64,000 nucleotides of DNA, from the NCBI GenBank assembly GCA_039090855.1, contig CM077002.1, positions 83,580,194-83,644,193 on the forward strand. The letters are read 5' to 3'. Under the pieces are notes generated by a model. It made no database searches and was not told the origin of the DNA. It saw only the letters and a program-made list of their open reading frames with translations. Shown here one piece after another: positions 1 to 10,986 of the stretch. How positions within the stretch are numbered: the first letter of the stretch is position 1; each line of letters opens with the position of its first letter. Source of the DNA: Macrothele yani (lineage: Eukaryota; Arthropoda; Arachnida; Araneae; Macrothelidae). Made by a program: the position numbers and the translations under genes.

Positions 1-730
1 TGAACAGATGTAGGTGTTTGGAAAGTATGTCAACATAGCCTTGTGTAGTGATGGTGGCCTCAATAAGTATAAGAGGCACTAAGATGCCCCCTACAAACAG
101 GATCCAGGACATTACACCACCACTGGCCAGAAACACCTCGACTTGACAGCTGGTGTCCAAGGCCTCTTGCAGTCCATGCTGCATATTGAAACTCCTGTGG
201 GTCTGCTGAAGTAGGGACATCAATTCATTGAATCAATCTACTCACATTCAGTTATCCATGGTGCAGTGGTGATGCTCCTTCACCCAGCACAGCCTTGTAA
301 CCAAGTGACATGCTATTAACATGCAAGTGTTTGCCGCCATAGCACAATCATGACATTATACATTGAATGGCCTTTGCACAAATCTTTGTTTATGACACAT
401 TGTTGAATGCCAATGTTATCCTCTCCACTGTGGCTCTCTGTTCTGATGTTATGATGCAGGAGAGTCTGCACTCACCGATGGCCTGCTTATGGCCACATTT
501 TCCCCAATGGCTGCTAATTCTGCCAGTTTTGATGTGGTGCTGGTACCCTGGGTGGTGGCTTCAAATGAAAATTTCGTATGTTCTGCAGTCATGATGATAC
601 AGCACTATCTGACCATGGCATTGTGCTTATCAATCATGAAAGTTGCACGAGTGGTGTACAGGAGGAATGAATCTTATTTATTAATAGCTCATTGGGTGTT
701 TCTGCTGGGTGCATTATCATGGTAGGTATG
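1..730 (-). pseudogene. Tc1-like transposase remnant, cut by window edge
   Basis: On the minus strand, bases 1-200 translate to a block with SGGVMSW, a Gly-rich stretch, then TTQGYVDILSKHLH, matching the 'GGGxVMxWG...YxxILxxHLHPF' segment between the first two catalytic Asp residues of Tc1 transposases. Weak, frame-shifted similarity may continue to about 730. The C-terminal half lies beyond base 1. Stops and shifts make it non-functional. Confidence 0.5.
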
Positions 731-953
731 TTGAGTTTGTGGATGGGTGTAGTGTGTATAATTATTAAATTGTGCTTTCAGTGTAATTATTAATTACTCA
801 CATACATTAGTTACAAAAACAGTTTTGCATGCCATCATTTATTGTTGCAAACTGGACATTACAACTCTCATATTTACACAGCCATAGCATTATTTTCCAG
901 CAGGTAAAAAAATCATTGAGATATTTTCTATGCCTATCAATATGCAATACATA

Positions 954-2056
954 CACTGAGATGCCAGTTTATTAGGTACAGCTACCAGTAACATATTGCA
1001 CTGTCCTTGGCCTGTAGAATAGCCCATTCATTATACCATGAGAAAATGACCGAGACATGCAGTTGTTGCAAACTGAACAGAAACAGAGCCTAACAGTGAA
1101 CAGCCCTTTTCACCTTATACCATAAATGTTCAATGGGGCTTAAATCTGGGAAAGTGCAGGCCACTGAAGCAAGGAAAACTCATCCACATGATCTTGAAAC
1201 CAAGGAAAACTCATCCACATGATCTTGAAGCCTTGGGAGCACGTGCATTATCTTGCTGGAGTGTTTTTCTGCTTGAGGATGAACCATAGTTGTAAAGGAA
1301 TGAATTCAGTTACCAGTGATGTTTAGAAATGCCATGCTGTTTTGAGGTCCATCGATGGGCATCAGAGAACCTAATGTATGCCAGGAAAACATTTTGTACA
1401 CCAGTACACTGTTGTCACTAGCTTATACTGTTGACACCTGACAGAAAGGCTCCATGGCATAATATAGAAGGAACCAGGTTTGTCTGTCAAGGTGACCTTT
1501 TTCCAGTTTTTATTGGTCCAGTATCAATGCTCCTGTGCCCATGAAGCTTTTGTGTTCTGTCCTGACAACATCAACACTTGACATGGTAAGTCAGCTGTTG
1601 TAGCTCATTTGCAACATGATTCAATGTGCATTTAGAGATGGCCCTTAGAACAAAATATTGAATTTTACAGTGATTTGTTGGGTTGTGGTCTGCCTGTTCA
1701 CATGCAAGATTCTCACCAGTTTCCTTTGACCTGCGACGCAATAGGGGTTTTCATCCACAGGATAACCGATTGCTGGATGCTTTTTTTATATGTCACACCA
1801 CTCAAGGTAAACCCTTGCTATGGCTGTGTGCAAAAGCCCAGGAGGATGGGCATTTGGGAGGTGCTTGAACTGATATGTCTGGTGCCAACTATCATGCCAC
1901 TTTCAAATACGATCATAGTGCTCATTTTCCCCATTCCAATCCTCAACCAAATACTAACTAATGCTTGATGAGTTAGTGAAAACTGTCAGTCCACTAAAGG
2001 CAAGTGTACATAATAAAACTGTCAGTCCACCAAAGGCAACTGTACCTAATAAACTA
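954..2056 (-). mobile_element. Degenerate Tc1/mariner-type element
   Basis: The left end reads TA then CACTGAGATGCCAG and AGTTTATTAGGTACAG. The right end near 2056 carries the inverted counterpart TGTACCTAATAAACT. Around 1110-1160 the minus strand encodes PDLSPIEHLW, the Tc1 block holding the third catalytic acidic residue (E), followed by YKVKRAVH. The rest is full of stops. A 31-bp direct duplication (1171-1201 and 1202-1232) lies inside. An old, inactive copy of about 1.1 kb. Confidence 0.6.
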
Positions 2057-2308
2057 TACAATGATATAGCGTGGGCATTTTCTTGCAGTGAAAAAATAAA
2101 TAAATTCGAAAGATTATTATTAAAAATTCGAAAGATACTGCTTGTTTTTCCCCATTCCAATCCTCAACCGAATACTAACTAATGCTTGATGAGTTAGTAA
2201 AAACTGTCAGTCCACCAAAGGCAAGTGTACCTAATAAACTATACAATGATATAGCGTGGGCATTTTCTTGCAGTGAAAAAAAAAAAAAATTTGAAAGATT
2301 ATTTTCTT
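1925..2308. repeat. Two-unit direct tandem duplication, period about 220 bp
   Basis: The block starting ccccattccaatcctcaacc at about 1927 recurs at about 2151, followed in both by the same AACTGTCAGTCCAC and GTACCTAATAAACT segments and a TTTTCTTGCAGTGAAAAA end. The first unit contains an extra short internal repeat of the AACTGTCAGTCCAC part. The duplication includes the right end of the Tc1-like element at 954-2056. Confidence 0.75.
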
Positions 2309-3034
2309 AGTTTATCCATTAAAACACATACATAATTTAGAAAGTTAAACATATTTCTGAACACTTAAGAAATTCACTTAACATTTTTGCTTTTTCACTG
2401 CAGCAGTCTATGAATGGTTGACAATGTTCAGAGTTAGTATCTTTTTGGGTGTATGAGCCTTGATCCCATTTAGTGAGAACTCCTTCAGATAGACAGAGAG
2501 ACAGACAAACATTATTTTAATATTATTAACTATATGTCAACAAAATAGTTTCCATATCATCTACTGTTTCGCATGTTACTAGAAATTCGAGCACGGGAAA
2601 AACGTCAATATAATAAAAAAAATTTATTTCAACTTGTCACTAATATTCCTTTTTGATGTTCCTTATGATAGTTTAGAATTTTATTATATGAAGATTACGA
2701 TTACAAATTTATACGAAAAAATGTTTTTATATGTATAGTCATATGCATCATAAGTTGTCAAAGTCCTCCAATATGTAGAGACAATATGTATTAAATGATT
2801 AACATTATTCCAGTTTTTTAACTCATGATTCACGAAATTAATACAATATAAAAGAACTTTCGAACCTCTTGATTATGATGCGTTGAATCAGCAATAAGCC
2901 ATCTTGTTATCGAAGAAGGCACGATTTTTCGTTTCCTGTAGTATCAGCTTCCAAGTTGAACTTCGATCTTATAATTTCTTATTATAGATGATGGTTGCAT
3001 GTTCCGTTTTCCGTGGCTCGATATCCCAAACTAG

Positions 3035-3066
3035 TTTCAATTCCTTCTTTTTGGAATCATCTTCAG
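3035..3066 (-). ncRNA. Hammerhead-like core in the PLE-A 3' region
   Basis: Minus strand: CTGAAGA, then a hairpin (GATTCC / GGAATT), then GAAAC. CUGANGA-stem II-GAAA is the conserved hammerhead core, and hammerheads are known in Penelope-like elements. The cleavage site and stems I and III were not resolved. Confidence 0.5.
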
Positions 3067-3274
3067 TGGGTATTATGATCTACTTCTCATACACGTTGTA
3101 TTTCGGCCACTTACATCGATTTTACTGGCAGTGTCCGACACTCCACGGCAGTTGTACTCTTGCGCATGCTATTTTGGTATTAATGCTGATTCTTAGTCGT
3201 GTTTTAATATAATTGGATGATATGAATTTCTGATTCTAAATTATTTGGTGTTGCCATTCGTTTGTTGAAAACAA

Positions 3275-3530
3275 TTAATAAGGTCTTTTATTATATTTTT
3301 TAGCATTATTTTCTTTTTCGATAAAATATTTCCAAGCGTACGGTAGACTCATTGGATCATTATTATTACAATTTATTTCTTTAGTTTTTTCAATCATTAC
3401 TGCTTCTGAGGTTAATATTTGATTTTTAGTTTTATGTGAGGTTATTAATTTTGCATCATACCAATCAGGATAAGCTTCATTTTCAATACAATGATTTATT
3501 AATGATGTTTTGTTTTCTTTTTTATTCCAG
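3275..3530 (-). pseudogene. PLE-A: C-terminal part of the GIY-YIG domain
   Basis: Starts NWNKKENKTSLINHCIEN and continues to EAVMIEKT, the glutamate-containing end of the GIY-YIG nuclease, then SLPYAWKYF and a stop at 3275. It matches the parallel part of PLE-E at 53835-54158 (NWNKKEAKTALTQYCLEN). It continues the frame lost at 6236 on the other side of the RTE. Confidence 0.8.
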
Positions 3531-3555
3531 TTGGATATCATCATCATCATCATTG

Positions 3556-3988
3556 TCAACCATTATCAATCCACTGCTGGAAGAAGGTCTCCCCAAGTTT
3601 CCTCCACAACGGTCTGTCTTGTGCCAGTCTCCTCCATGTCACTCCTGCATATTTACGAATTTCATCCACCCATCTCCCATGTGGTCTTTTTCTGGGTCTT
3701 TTCCTGTCCCTTGGAATCCAATCTAAAATTTCGGCTGTCCATCTATGGTCTGTCCTTCTGGCAGTATGTCCAGCCCATTGCCATTTCAGGGATTTAACTC
3801 TGATCATGATGTCTTCCACTCGTCATTTTTCGGATCCACGAGTTCCTCTTCTTATCTCTCCTGGTTATACCAAGCATGCACCTCTCCATGCTGCTTTGAG
3901 TTGTCTGCAGCCTTTGTATGTCTCTTTTAGTTAAGGTCCACGTCTCTGCACCATACGTAAGCACTGGAAGGATGCATTGATCAAACAC
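3556..3988 (-). pseudogene. RTE-A C-terminal region
   Basis: Two overlapping frames encode CILPVLTYGAETWTLTKRD, then MERCMLGITRRDK and KWQWAGHTARRTDHRW, the usual RTE C-terminal 'GHxxR' region ending in RRLAQDRPLW and WIDNG. RTE-B holds the same region in one frame, so a small deletion near 3820 broke this copy. Confidence 0.85.
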
Positions 3989-4049
3989 TTTTTCTTTTAA
4001 GACATAATGGCATATTGCTCTTGAAAATTATGCTGTTTCTTCCAAAAGC

Positions 4050-5369
4050 TCACCAGGCAAGTTTTGTACGCCGATTAATTTCTTCATCAATGTGACCCTC
4101 ACTTGATATCTGCTGTCCAAGATAAACATACGTATCTGTTATCTCCAGTTTTTCTCCATCAATCGATAAATCTTCATTTCTTGTAAAAGCATTGAACATC
4201 ACTTTTGTCTTCTGAAAGTTCATTTTTAATCCCACTTCTTTACTCTTGTCAGCAAGTTCCTGGATCATACTCTGCAGCTCTGATGGGGTAGTTGCAAAAA
4301 TGACTACGTCATCAGCAAAACGAAGGTGGGTTAGATAATCTCCATTAATCTTTATCCCTTTGTTTTCCCAGTTCAGTGATTGAAAGACATTTTCCAATGT
4401 GGCATTAAAGAGCTTCGGAGATATGGTGTCACCTTGTCTCACTCCCTTTCCAATTTTTATGTGTGTTGTATTTTCAAACAGCCGAATCTTTGCACTTGCA
4501 TTTTCATAGATGTTATTAATAATATTAATGTATGCATCTTCAATACCGCAGGATTTCAGAGCCGTGGTAACTGCTGATGGTTTCACCGAATCAAAGGCTT
4601 TTTCATAATCGATAAAAGCCATGCACAATGGAAGTTCATATTCCCTCGCTCTTTCAATTAGTTCTCTCAGTACGTGGATATGATCTATTGTGCTGTAGCC
4701 ACTCCTGAATCCAGCTTGTTCTCTCGGTTGAGCCATGTCCAGTGTTACCTTCAAGCGGTGTGAAAGAACTTTAGTGAAGATTTTATAAACCACTGATAGG
4801 AGGCTGATAGGTCTGTAGTTCCTGAGATCCTCAATGTCACCTTTTTTATGTAGCAGGATCATTGTAGCATTGTTCCAATCCTCAGGAATCTTCCCTTCAT
4901 TAAGGCATCGAGTGAAAATTTGGGCGAGTACTGTTTCAATTTCTCCACTTGCTTCTTGTATGATGTCTATAGTAATTCCATCTTCTCCTGGAGCTTTCCC
5001 CCGCTTCATGTTCTTGATTGCATGAGCAACTTCTGCTGGGAGGACTGGAAGAACTCTGGTACCTTTCATGATGTCTGGAGTACATGTATCATCCCTTTCA
5101 TATAATTTGGAGTAGAAATCTTTCACTCTTGTCAAAATTTCGCCTCTATTTCTTGTTATAGAACCATCTTCTTTTCTCAGAGCCATAATCTGTTTTCTTC
5201 CCTTACTGAGATGTCCCTTTGCTATCTTTAGGCTTTGGTTGTTTTCAATTGCTTTCCTCACTAGCTCACAGTTGAATTTCCTTGCGTCTTCAGTGATACT
5301 TTTTCGTGCTGTCTTGCATAGCTCTATATATTCCACTTTGGAAGTCACATCTTCTTTAGTTGTCCTCAT
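4050..5369 (-). pseudogene. RTE-A reverse transcriptase
   Basis: An open stretch of 439 codons with the RT motifs in order: GKAPGEDGI, NYRPISLLS, AFIDYEKAFDS (motif A Asp), GVRQGDTISPKLF (motif B), LRFADDVVIF (motif C, FADD) and TYVYLGQQIS. It is separated from the upstream endonuclease part by a one-base slip in a T run near 5380 and from the C-terminal part by a slip at 4050. The polymerase core looks intact but the full protein cannot be made. Confidence 0.9.
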
Positions 5370-5749
5370 CTCTCTTCTTTTTTTGCATCAACATTTTGGT
5401 TTTTCCTGATAATTTGTTTACATGCAACTTGTTCTTAGACCCAGCTAATTTTGTTGCTGTTTCCATAAGAGCTTTGGTTACTTTTCTGTTAACTTCCGAA
5501 ATATCCACTTCTTCCGATGTTAGGCCTTCTAAAGCAGAGAATCTGTTCTTCAGTTCCAACTTGAAAGTATTATGGTGTTTTTTAAGGTTGGTAATGTCAA
5601 TACATTTTGTTTGTCTTATGAGCTTGCCACGTTCCAGTTTAGTGTTGAGGTGCATCTTACATCTCACCAATCTATGGTCACTACCTGTGTTGAACTTGTT
5701 TAGCACACTGCAGTCTTCGATGACGAATTTTTGTTACACATAATAAAAT

Positions 5750-6228
5750 CAATTTCACTTGTCGTCCCAATTGGATGTCTCCATGTCCATTTCCTGTGTG
5801 GCTTTTTCTTGAAAAAGGAATTCAAGATGAAAAAATCCTTCTGTCTCTGCAAACTCAACGAGAGTATTTCCACAGCTGGTTTCTGTTGCCGTGACCGAAT
5901 TTACCTACTGAAGTTTCATTCTGTTGCCGGTGCCCTATTTTTGCATTGAAATCTCCCATAATTATCTTCAAGTGCTGCTTACCTTTATTATTTAGATGAC
6001 GAATTTCCTCATAAAATTCTTCAATTTCTTCTTCAGGATGACTTGTGGTGGGTGCATAAGTTTGAATAATCTGAGCCTGGTATCTTCTCGATAGTTGGAT
6101 AACGAGTCGTGCAGCTCTGTCAGAGGAACTTTCAACTTCTACCACTTTATCCTTCAGTTTCTTGTTTATTATAAATCCAACACCACTAGTTCTGCCAGTA
6201 TCTGTCCCACGATAATAGAAGAGATGTC
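5750..6228 (-). pseudogene. RTE-A endonuclease, N-terminally truncated
   Basis: Encodes VESSSDRAARLVIQLSRRY, QIIQTYAPTTSHPEEE and KIIMGDFNAKIG. The last is the GDFN motif of the EEP (apurinic-like) endonuclease that nicks target DNA. The copy begins inside the domain compared with RTE-B and has frame slips after 5855. Confidence 0.8.
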
Positions 6229-6236
6229 TTGGATAT

Positions 6237-6750
6237 ATGTTCTTTTAATCTGGTCTTAAACCTTCTTTTTGTACTTCCTATGTATACTTTATTTCATTCA
6301 TTTCTTTCTATTTCTGTATAATATTTTGTTGGTATAGAATATACTCCGGCTTTATCAAGCATTGATCTTCTTTCATTTCCTGTAGTTAATATAGTTTCGT
6401 TATCTATGACGGTTTCTGCTAATATCATTTTTTCTTTAACGCATTCCTTCTTTAGGATATTTGTTATTGAAGGAATGTAGGGAATTTTACCAGCAAATTT
6501 TATTTCATTTTTTTGTTTATTTTTACTTTCATTTAAAGATTTCTTTGTATTTTCAAGTATATCATCTATGATATTTTTCTTGTATCCAAATTTCATAGCA
6601 ATTCTTTTTATCCAGTTAATATCTATCTTTTCTTTGTTTTTATTACAGGAATGGGTTAATGCTTTTCTTATGTAAAATTCAAGTGCTGCCCTTTTATATT
6701 TCCAAGGATGATTTGAATCAATCGGAATTATCGTTGGAGTAAAAGTTGGT
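6237..6750 (-). pseudogene. PLE-A: RT C-terminal end, linker and GIY-YIG start
   Basis: The minus strand encodes TPTIIPIDSNHPWKYKRAAL (RT thumb side), a Lys-rich linker, then KAGVYSIP (GIY-type motif) and, after a small frame problem, YIGSTKRRFKTRLKEHI (YIG motif with the conserved Arg). The fingers and palm of the reverse transcriptase are missing, so the copy is 5'-truncated near 6750. The reading frame is broken at 6236 exactly where the RTE was inserted. Confidence 0.75.
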
Positions 6751-7194
6751 TATGATATGATGATATGACTTATGATGCATATGACTGTACATATAAAAAC
6801 ATTTTTTCATATAAATTTGTAATCTTCATATAATAAAATTCTAAACTATCATAAGGAACATCAAAAAGGAATATTAGTGACAAGTTGAAATAATTTTTTT
6901 TTTTATTATATTGACGTTTTTCCCGTGCTCGAATTTCTAGTAACGTGCGAAACAGTAGATGATATGGAAACTATTTTGTTGACATATAGTTAATAATTTC
7001 TGAAACCACGTAATGATTTCGACAAATGTTGAATTAATATAATTATTTTAATAGATAAATAAAAAGGGAAAATATGACTTAAAAAATTTTAGAAGCTTTT
7101 TTTTACTATAACAGTATTTCAAAAACACAAAATAAAAATTGCGTAAATTGCACACCTACTTTTCCAATTAAATCACCCAGGAATTGAAGACAAA

Positions 7195-7390
7195 TGTGCT
7201 CTTTAAAATTCTTCCCTCTTGGATAATGCCCCTAGATACTTCAGAAACAGAGCCTATGCTGCTGAGAACACTAATGTTATGCTCTTGCCACCAAGCATAA
7301 CATTCCTTATCCAACCTATATACCTGGTGTCATTGCAACTTTTAACTGTTCCGAGGACTTTTATTTGGGTAGTTAAGAATACTGATGCAA
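7195..7390 (+). pseudogene. Tigger/pogo-like DDE transposase fragment
   Basis: The plus strand reads LDNAP, then NTNVMLLPPSITFLIQP and, after a frame slip, PGVIATFN. The order LDNAP..., 'V.FLPPNTT.LIQPMDQGVIATFK' is the conserved middle of pogo/Tigger DDE domains. Only about 200 bp remain and no inverted repeats were found. It could instead be a jerky-like domesticated relative, but the stops argue for a relic. Confidence 0.55.
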
Positions 7391-7941
7391 AGATCATCTT
7401 TCTGTGAAAGACTTTTGAATGGACTTTCACATCAAGAAAAAGACTGATGACATTTGAGATGTTCAGGAAAATGTTTGACAGTCTCACACAAAAGGAACTT
7501 TAAAAAACATATGATGTATTGATCACAAAGGCAATTCCCTTTTTTTAGCTACTTTTATGAATACAAATAAATTAAGCATTCTTAAATACTCACAGAACAA
7601 TTAGCTAAGCTGTACTGAAATAAAAAATGAGCACTTTAAGTTAAAATGACTTAGATAATATGCATTAATTTGTTAAATTGTTGCACTATTACACCAGAGG
7701 TAACTTACCTTGAACACTACCTGTATGTTAACAATGACAGCATACCAGCATACCTTTTTTTTGTACAAAGTTAGAGTGAGGTCGTTCTGTAATGTTATAA
7801 TTTTTTGATGCTGAAAGCTGTTCCAAATCACTTCAGATCATTCTCAAATAGAAATACAGACACTCTAGCTTACTTTAGTAATAATTAGAATTTCTTTTGT
7901 CTAATAAATTATAGTTTATGTTATTTTGTATGAACTGAAAA

Positions 7942-8669
7942 CAGGGTTCATCCTAGGACTAAAAAAGGACAGGATGCTTCCTGTGGAAAAATGGGCACCT
8001 TACACTTTCAAAGAGGTATAAGAGTATACATTGACCTTACAAAAACAAGATTGTACAAGCAGCATTAATTCACCGGAAAAGTTCCAACACTAATTCACTG
8101 CGGAAATTAAAACATTATTATTGTTATTATATATTGTTATTAGTGAGTACTAGTTTAATTTCAGAAAATATTCCCTCTACTTCAGCATTTGAAACTGCTA
8201 AGGTACATGCAGTGTTTAAAAGTTTCGGTATTGGTTGGAATCTTCTGCCCATAGTTCCTTCTGATTTTGGCAGAATTGAACATATTTTCATAATTGACAA
8301 ATTACTCTCAATATCAGTTTGAGAAAGAAACATTGATTTGCACTCATCCCATTCTAACAGTAAATCATCATCTAAGTTGAAGCACTCACCCAGCTACATT
8401 ACTTCAGCAATGCAATAAAAGCTAAGAGTGGCTTTTGACCCTACTTTTCTAAGATCTAATGTACCAAGATTTGTAATAATATCCTGGTTTTCTAACAGTC
8501 TAGAAATGGTTTCATGCAAATCCTCAATAAATGCATGTGCATCTCTTTCAAATGGACTGTAAGGGGTAGGGTGGTCATTTTAGGCTTGAGAGCAGGTAGA
8601 GAGGGATTTTTTAAATTAAAGGGTAGGAAGGGTGCATCACCCTTTTAAAAACAGGTAGGATGAACCCTG
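7942..8669. mobile_element. hAT-3: small internally deleted hAT element
   Basis: The left end starts CAGGGTTCATCCTAGGA and the right end is its inverse (GGATGAACCCTG ending at 8669). The ends resemble hAT termini (CAGGGTTC). The body of 728 bp holds a minus-strand fragment of hAT transposase. The flanks ACTGAAAA and CTGGAAAT are only loosely alike, so the 8-bp duplication is decayed or absent. Confidence 0.65.
8127..8570 (-). pseudogene. hAT transposase C-terminal fragment
   Basis: The minus strand encodes FERDAHAFIEDLHETISRLL, LDLRKVGSKATLSFYCIAEV, one stop, then LGECFNLDDDLLLEW and ACTLAVSNAEVEGIFSEIK. The last is the hAT dimerisation block (family pattern 'LPVSNAEVERxFSxxK'). It belongs to hAT-3. 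No catalytic domain is present, so the copy is dead. Confidence 0.7.
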
Positions 8670-9672
8670 CTGGAAATAAAACCTAGGGAAATTTATCTAA
8701 TGTAAGAATTCACTAAAACACATAATAATGTGAGAATGCTTTATGCCATGAAAAGGTATGTGTCTAAAAATGTGCTTTTCATAATCATCGTATATGGAAT
8801 TCAAGCACAAAAATTGTATGCATGAAGTAAAATACCTCCACCCCCTTTTTTTTAATCTGAAATGTAAACTGCATCTGAAATTAAATTAAAATAATCATAT
8901 TAACAGGCTCTTCACATGCACACAGCATCAAGGACTATCTGAAACTGAAAAATAATATAATTATTTTTTGTTTCATTAGATTTCTCAACATCTAAATGAA
9001 AATTTAAATTAGTACATGTGCTAATTTTTTAAAATTAGTACCCATACACAAAGTCAATGTTTCAGAAAATTGTCTAGTATCTTTCTCAAATGATTCAATG
9101 TGCCCAAAATGTTTGTCACAATAGATAAAACATCTTTTTTCCAGGACAAAAGAAAACTTCAAAAACATACTACTACTGCTCAGCAACCCTTATTCAGAAT
9201 ATGAGGGGGCAGGATTTTTTCTGAGACAGCTTTGGAAAGAATGAGAGAATCACCAGTCACTCTTCATAGTTGTAATAGGCTAATTTGTTTGAATATTGTC
9301 CTTGGTTTTTATGTTTACCTTGTAGATTTTAGACTATATGAAGTGAGGAGGACACATGTTTAAAGAAATCATTTTGGAAAATTGCAGAAAATCAGAAAAC
9401 TTTAGGATGGGGAAAAAATATTTCAAAAATACCACTGCATTTATTCCAGCACCTTCCATTAATATTTCATGAAATATCATCTAAGAAACTTAAATGGTTA
9501 TACTGAACTACATGGAGGGGGGAGTGGGGGGAGGAAAAACAGGGGAAGTGGGAGAGAAAGACAAACAAAAACATACAAAAATGCTAAGTCTCTTAGTGAT
9601 TGCAAAAGGATTTCTCCATGCACTCTTACTAAAAGAAATGAGTTCAATGCACATGAAGTGACACATACTTAC

Positions 9673-9772
9673 TCATGGATGCAATATGTGTATTTAAAAA
9701 GAGAAGTGTTCCAGTTAAGGTAAATAACATCAAAGAAATGCAGGAGGGAATCATAGTCGATCCAGAATACAC
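9673..9772 (-). CDS. CAPN7: calpain-7 exon, end of the protease core
   Basis: 100 nt. The two first bases complete the Gly codon of the previous exon, then VFWIDYDSLLHFFDVIY, LNWN and TYCIH follow. This matches the C-terminal end of the calpain-7 core (family pattern FW-I-x-x-D-L, DVIYLSWNPxLFK, CIH). The acceptor is attattgcag and the donor gtaagt. Two bases of the last codon are left over for a next exon, which should encode the calpain-type beta-sandwich domain. I did not find that exon between 1 and 9672. Confidence 0.88.
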
Positions 9773-9921
9773 CTGCAATAATAAAATATTGAATAGATTT
9801 ATCAGAAATTAAGTATGATGAAATATTTTTGACCTGCAAATATAAAATTTAATATCAAAATGTACAGTGAGCATTTTTTTTTTCAAATGCCATTAAACAG
9901 TAGAAAATAAGGTGCATGACT

Positions 9922-10986
9922 CAGTAACGGGCTTGAGGGAATGCTATAGCGGACCGATTTGGATTTATTATGCCTTCTACCTTGGCAGGAGCTACAGACG
10001 AAGATCTTGTGATGAGTGCAAATCGATTAATAAGCACATACCCAGGTGACCTGACAAGCAAGTTAGCAGAGGAACTGCTAGGTTTCCGAAGGTCACTCTG
10101 CAACCGCATAGCTGAGAAAATGACCATTTTGGAAATAGCAAAGATACTCGTTGTGGAAAATCATACAATTGTCAGTGCACTAACCTATTAACAGCCTCAA
10201 TGCTTTTCTTAACCCTACCTGTCACAGTAGCATGCATCTGCAGAGAGTCATTTTCCAAATGAAAACTTATTAAAAGCTATTTGAGAAGCACCATGTCATA
10301 AGACAGACTACAGGGATTGTCACTATTAAGCATAGAAAGAAAGTTTGCTAAAACAATGGAACTGGATGCTGTGCTTGATGAGTTCGCAGAAATGAAGGCT
10401 AGAAAGAGACTTCGGCCTAAAAACATAAAAATTTCCCCTTATCGTATAAAATAATATTCTCTTCTATTTATATTGTAATCATGTAATTATAACTTATAGT
10501 TAATTATATCGTATAATATATTTGTACACATCACATTATGCACATTGTATTTCCACACCCACCATTTTTTCTTGGTCTGCACTGCTGAACTTTTGTCATA
10601 TATACAATAAATAAATGTGGTTACGGTAGTCCATATTGCATTCTTACAATGTAGAACACTGAATTACATATTTGTATGAAACCATAGCCAGTAACGATCA
10701 CTAAAGTCTTATAGTTATTGAAATATATTTTTCCAAATTCGTTTTGTGCAATGAAATGTATATTCATGTTCATGCATGGGTCTCCGCATCCGTGTTAATC
10801 CTGCTTGGATGACTGATAACCTAGCATTTTATGTGTACTTCTGTTCCATAAATTACTTCAAAAGTTAAAAGTACAGGGCTCAAAGACCCCCCCCTACACA
10901 AAACCACAAGAAAACGTATCCTTCCCTCGTGTTTGTAATCCTGGGAAAACTACTGTGGGGTGCACGCTGTTCTAGTTACGCCACTG
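9922..10986 (+). mobile_element. hAT-4: remnant of a '52 kDa repressor'-type hAT element
   Basis: Contains a transposase C-terminal relic (9970-10430). The right end, read inward, is CAGTGGCGTAACTAG, a hAT-type terminus, ending at 10986. The left end is uncertain: CAGTAACGGGCTTGAG at 9922 may be its counterpart. The candidate duplication GCATGACT / ACATCATT matches at only 5 of 8 bases. Most of the element is deleted. Confidence 0.55.
9970..10430 (+). pseudogene. hAT transposase C-terminal relic
   Basis: Reads SANRLISTYPGDL, GFRRSL and ILEIAKIL, then in shifted frames FLTLPVTVA, ESFSK, LIKSYLRSTMS and DRLQGLSLLSIERKFAK. This is the order of the hAT dimerisation region ('LTLPVTVASAERSFSKLKLIKSYLRSTMSQDRL.GLALLSIE'). 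It has several stops and at least two frameshifts. Confidence 0.75.

Larger units (their letters stand above)
3539..6228 (-). mobile_element. RTE-A: 5'-truncated RTE-type LINE inside PLE-A
   Basis: Flanked by the 8-bp duplication TTGGATAT (3531-3538 and 6229-6236). The minus-strand order is part of an apurinic-like endonuclease (5750-6228), reverse transcriptase (4050-5369) and a C-terminal domain (3556-3988). The 3' end is a short (ATG/CAT)n run instead of poly(A), typical of RTE elements. Compared with RTE-B (21583-24764) it lacks the 5' UTR and first part of the endonuclease. The sequence is very close to RTE-B, so the insertion is fairly recent. Confidence 0.93.
2523..7041 (-). mobile_element. 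PLE-A: Penelope-like element with inverted arms, split by an RTE
   Basis: Coding parts at 6237-6750 and 3275-3530 on the minus strand belong to one PLE. The 3' tail (2523-2757) is repeated in inverted orientation upstream of the truncated 5' end (about 6762-7004). A full copy preceded by an inverted partial 3' tail is a known Penelope arrangement. A possible duplication ATTATTTTAATA occurs at 2511-2522 and 7042-7053, but it is A/T-only so weak. The element is interrupted by an RTE at 3539-6228. Confidence 0.8.
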
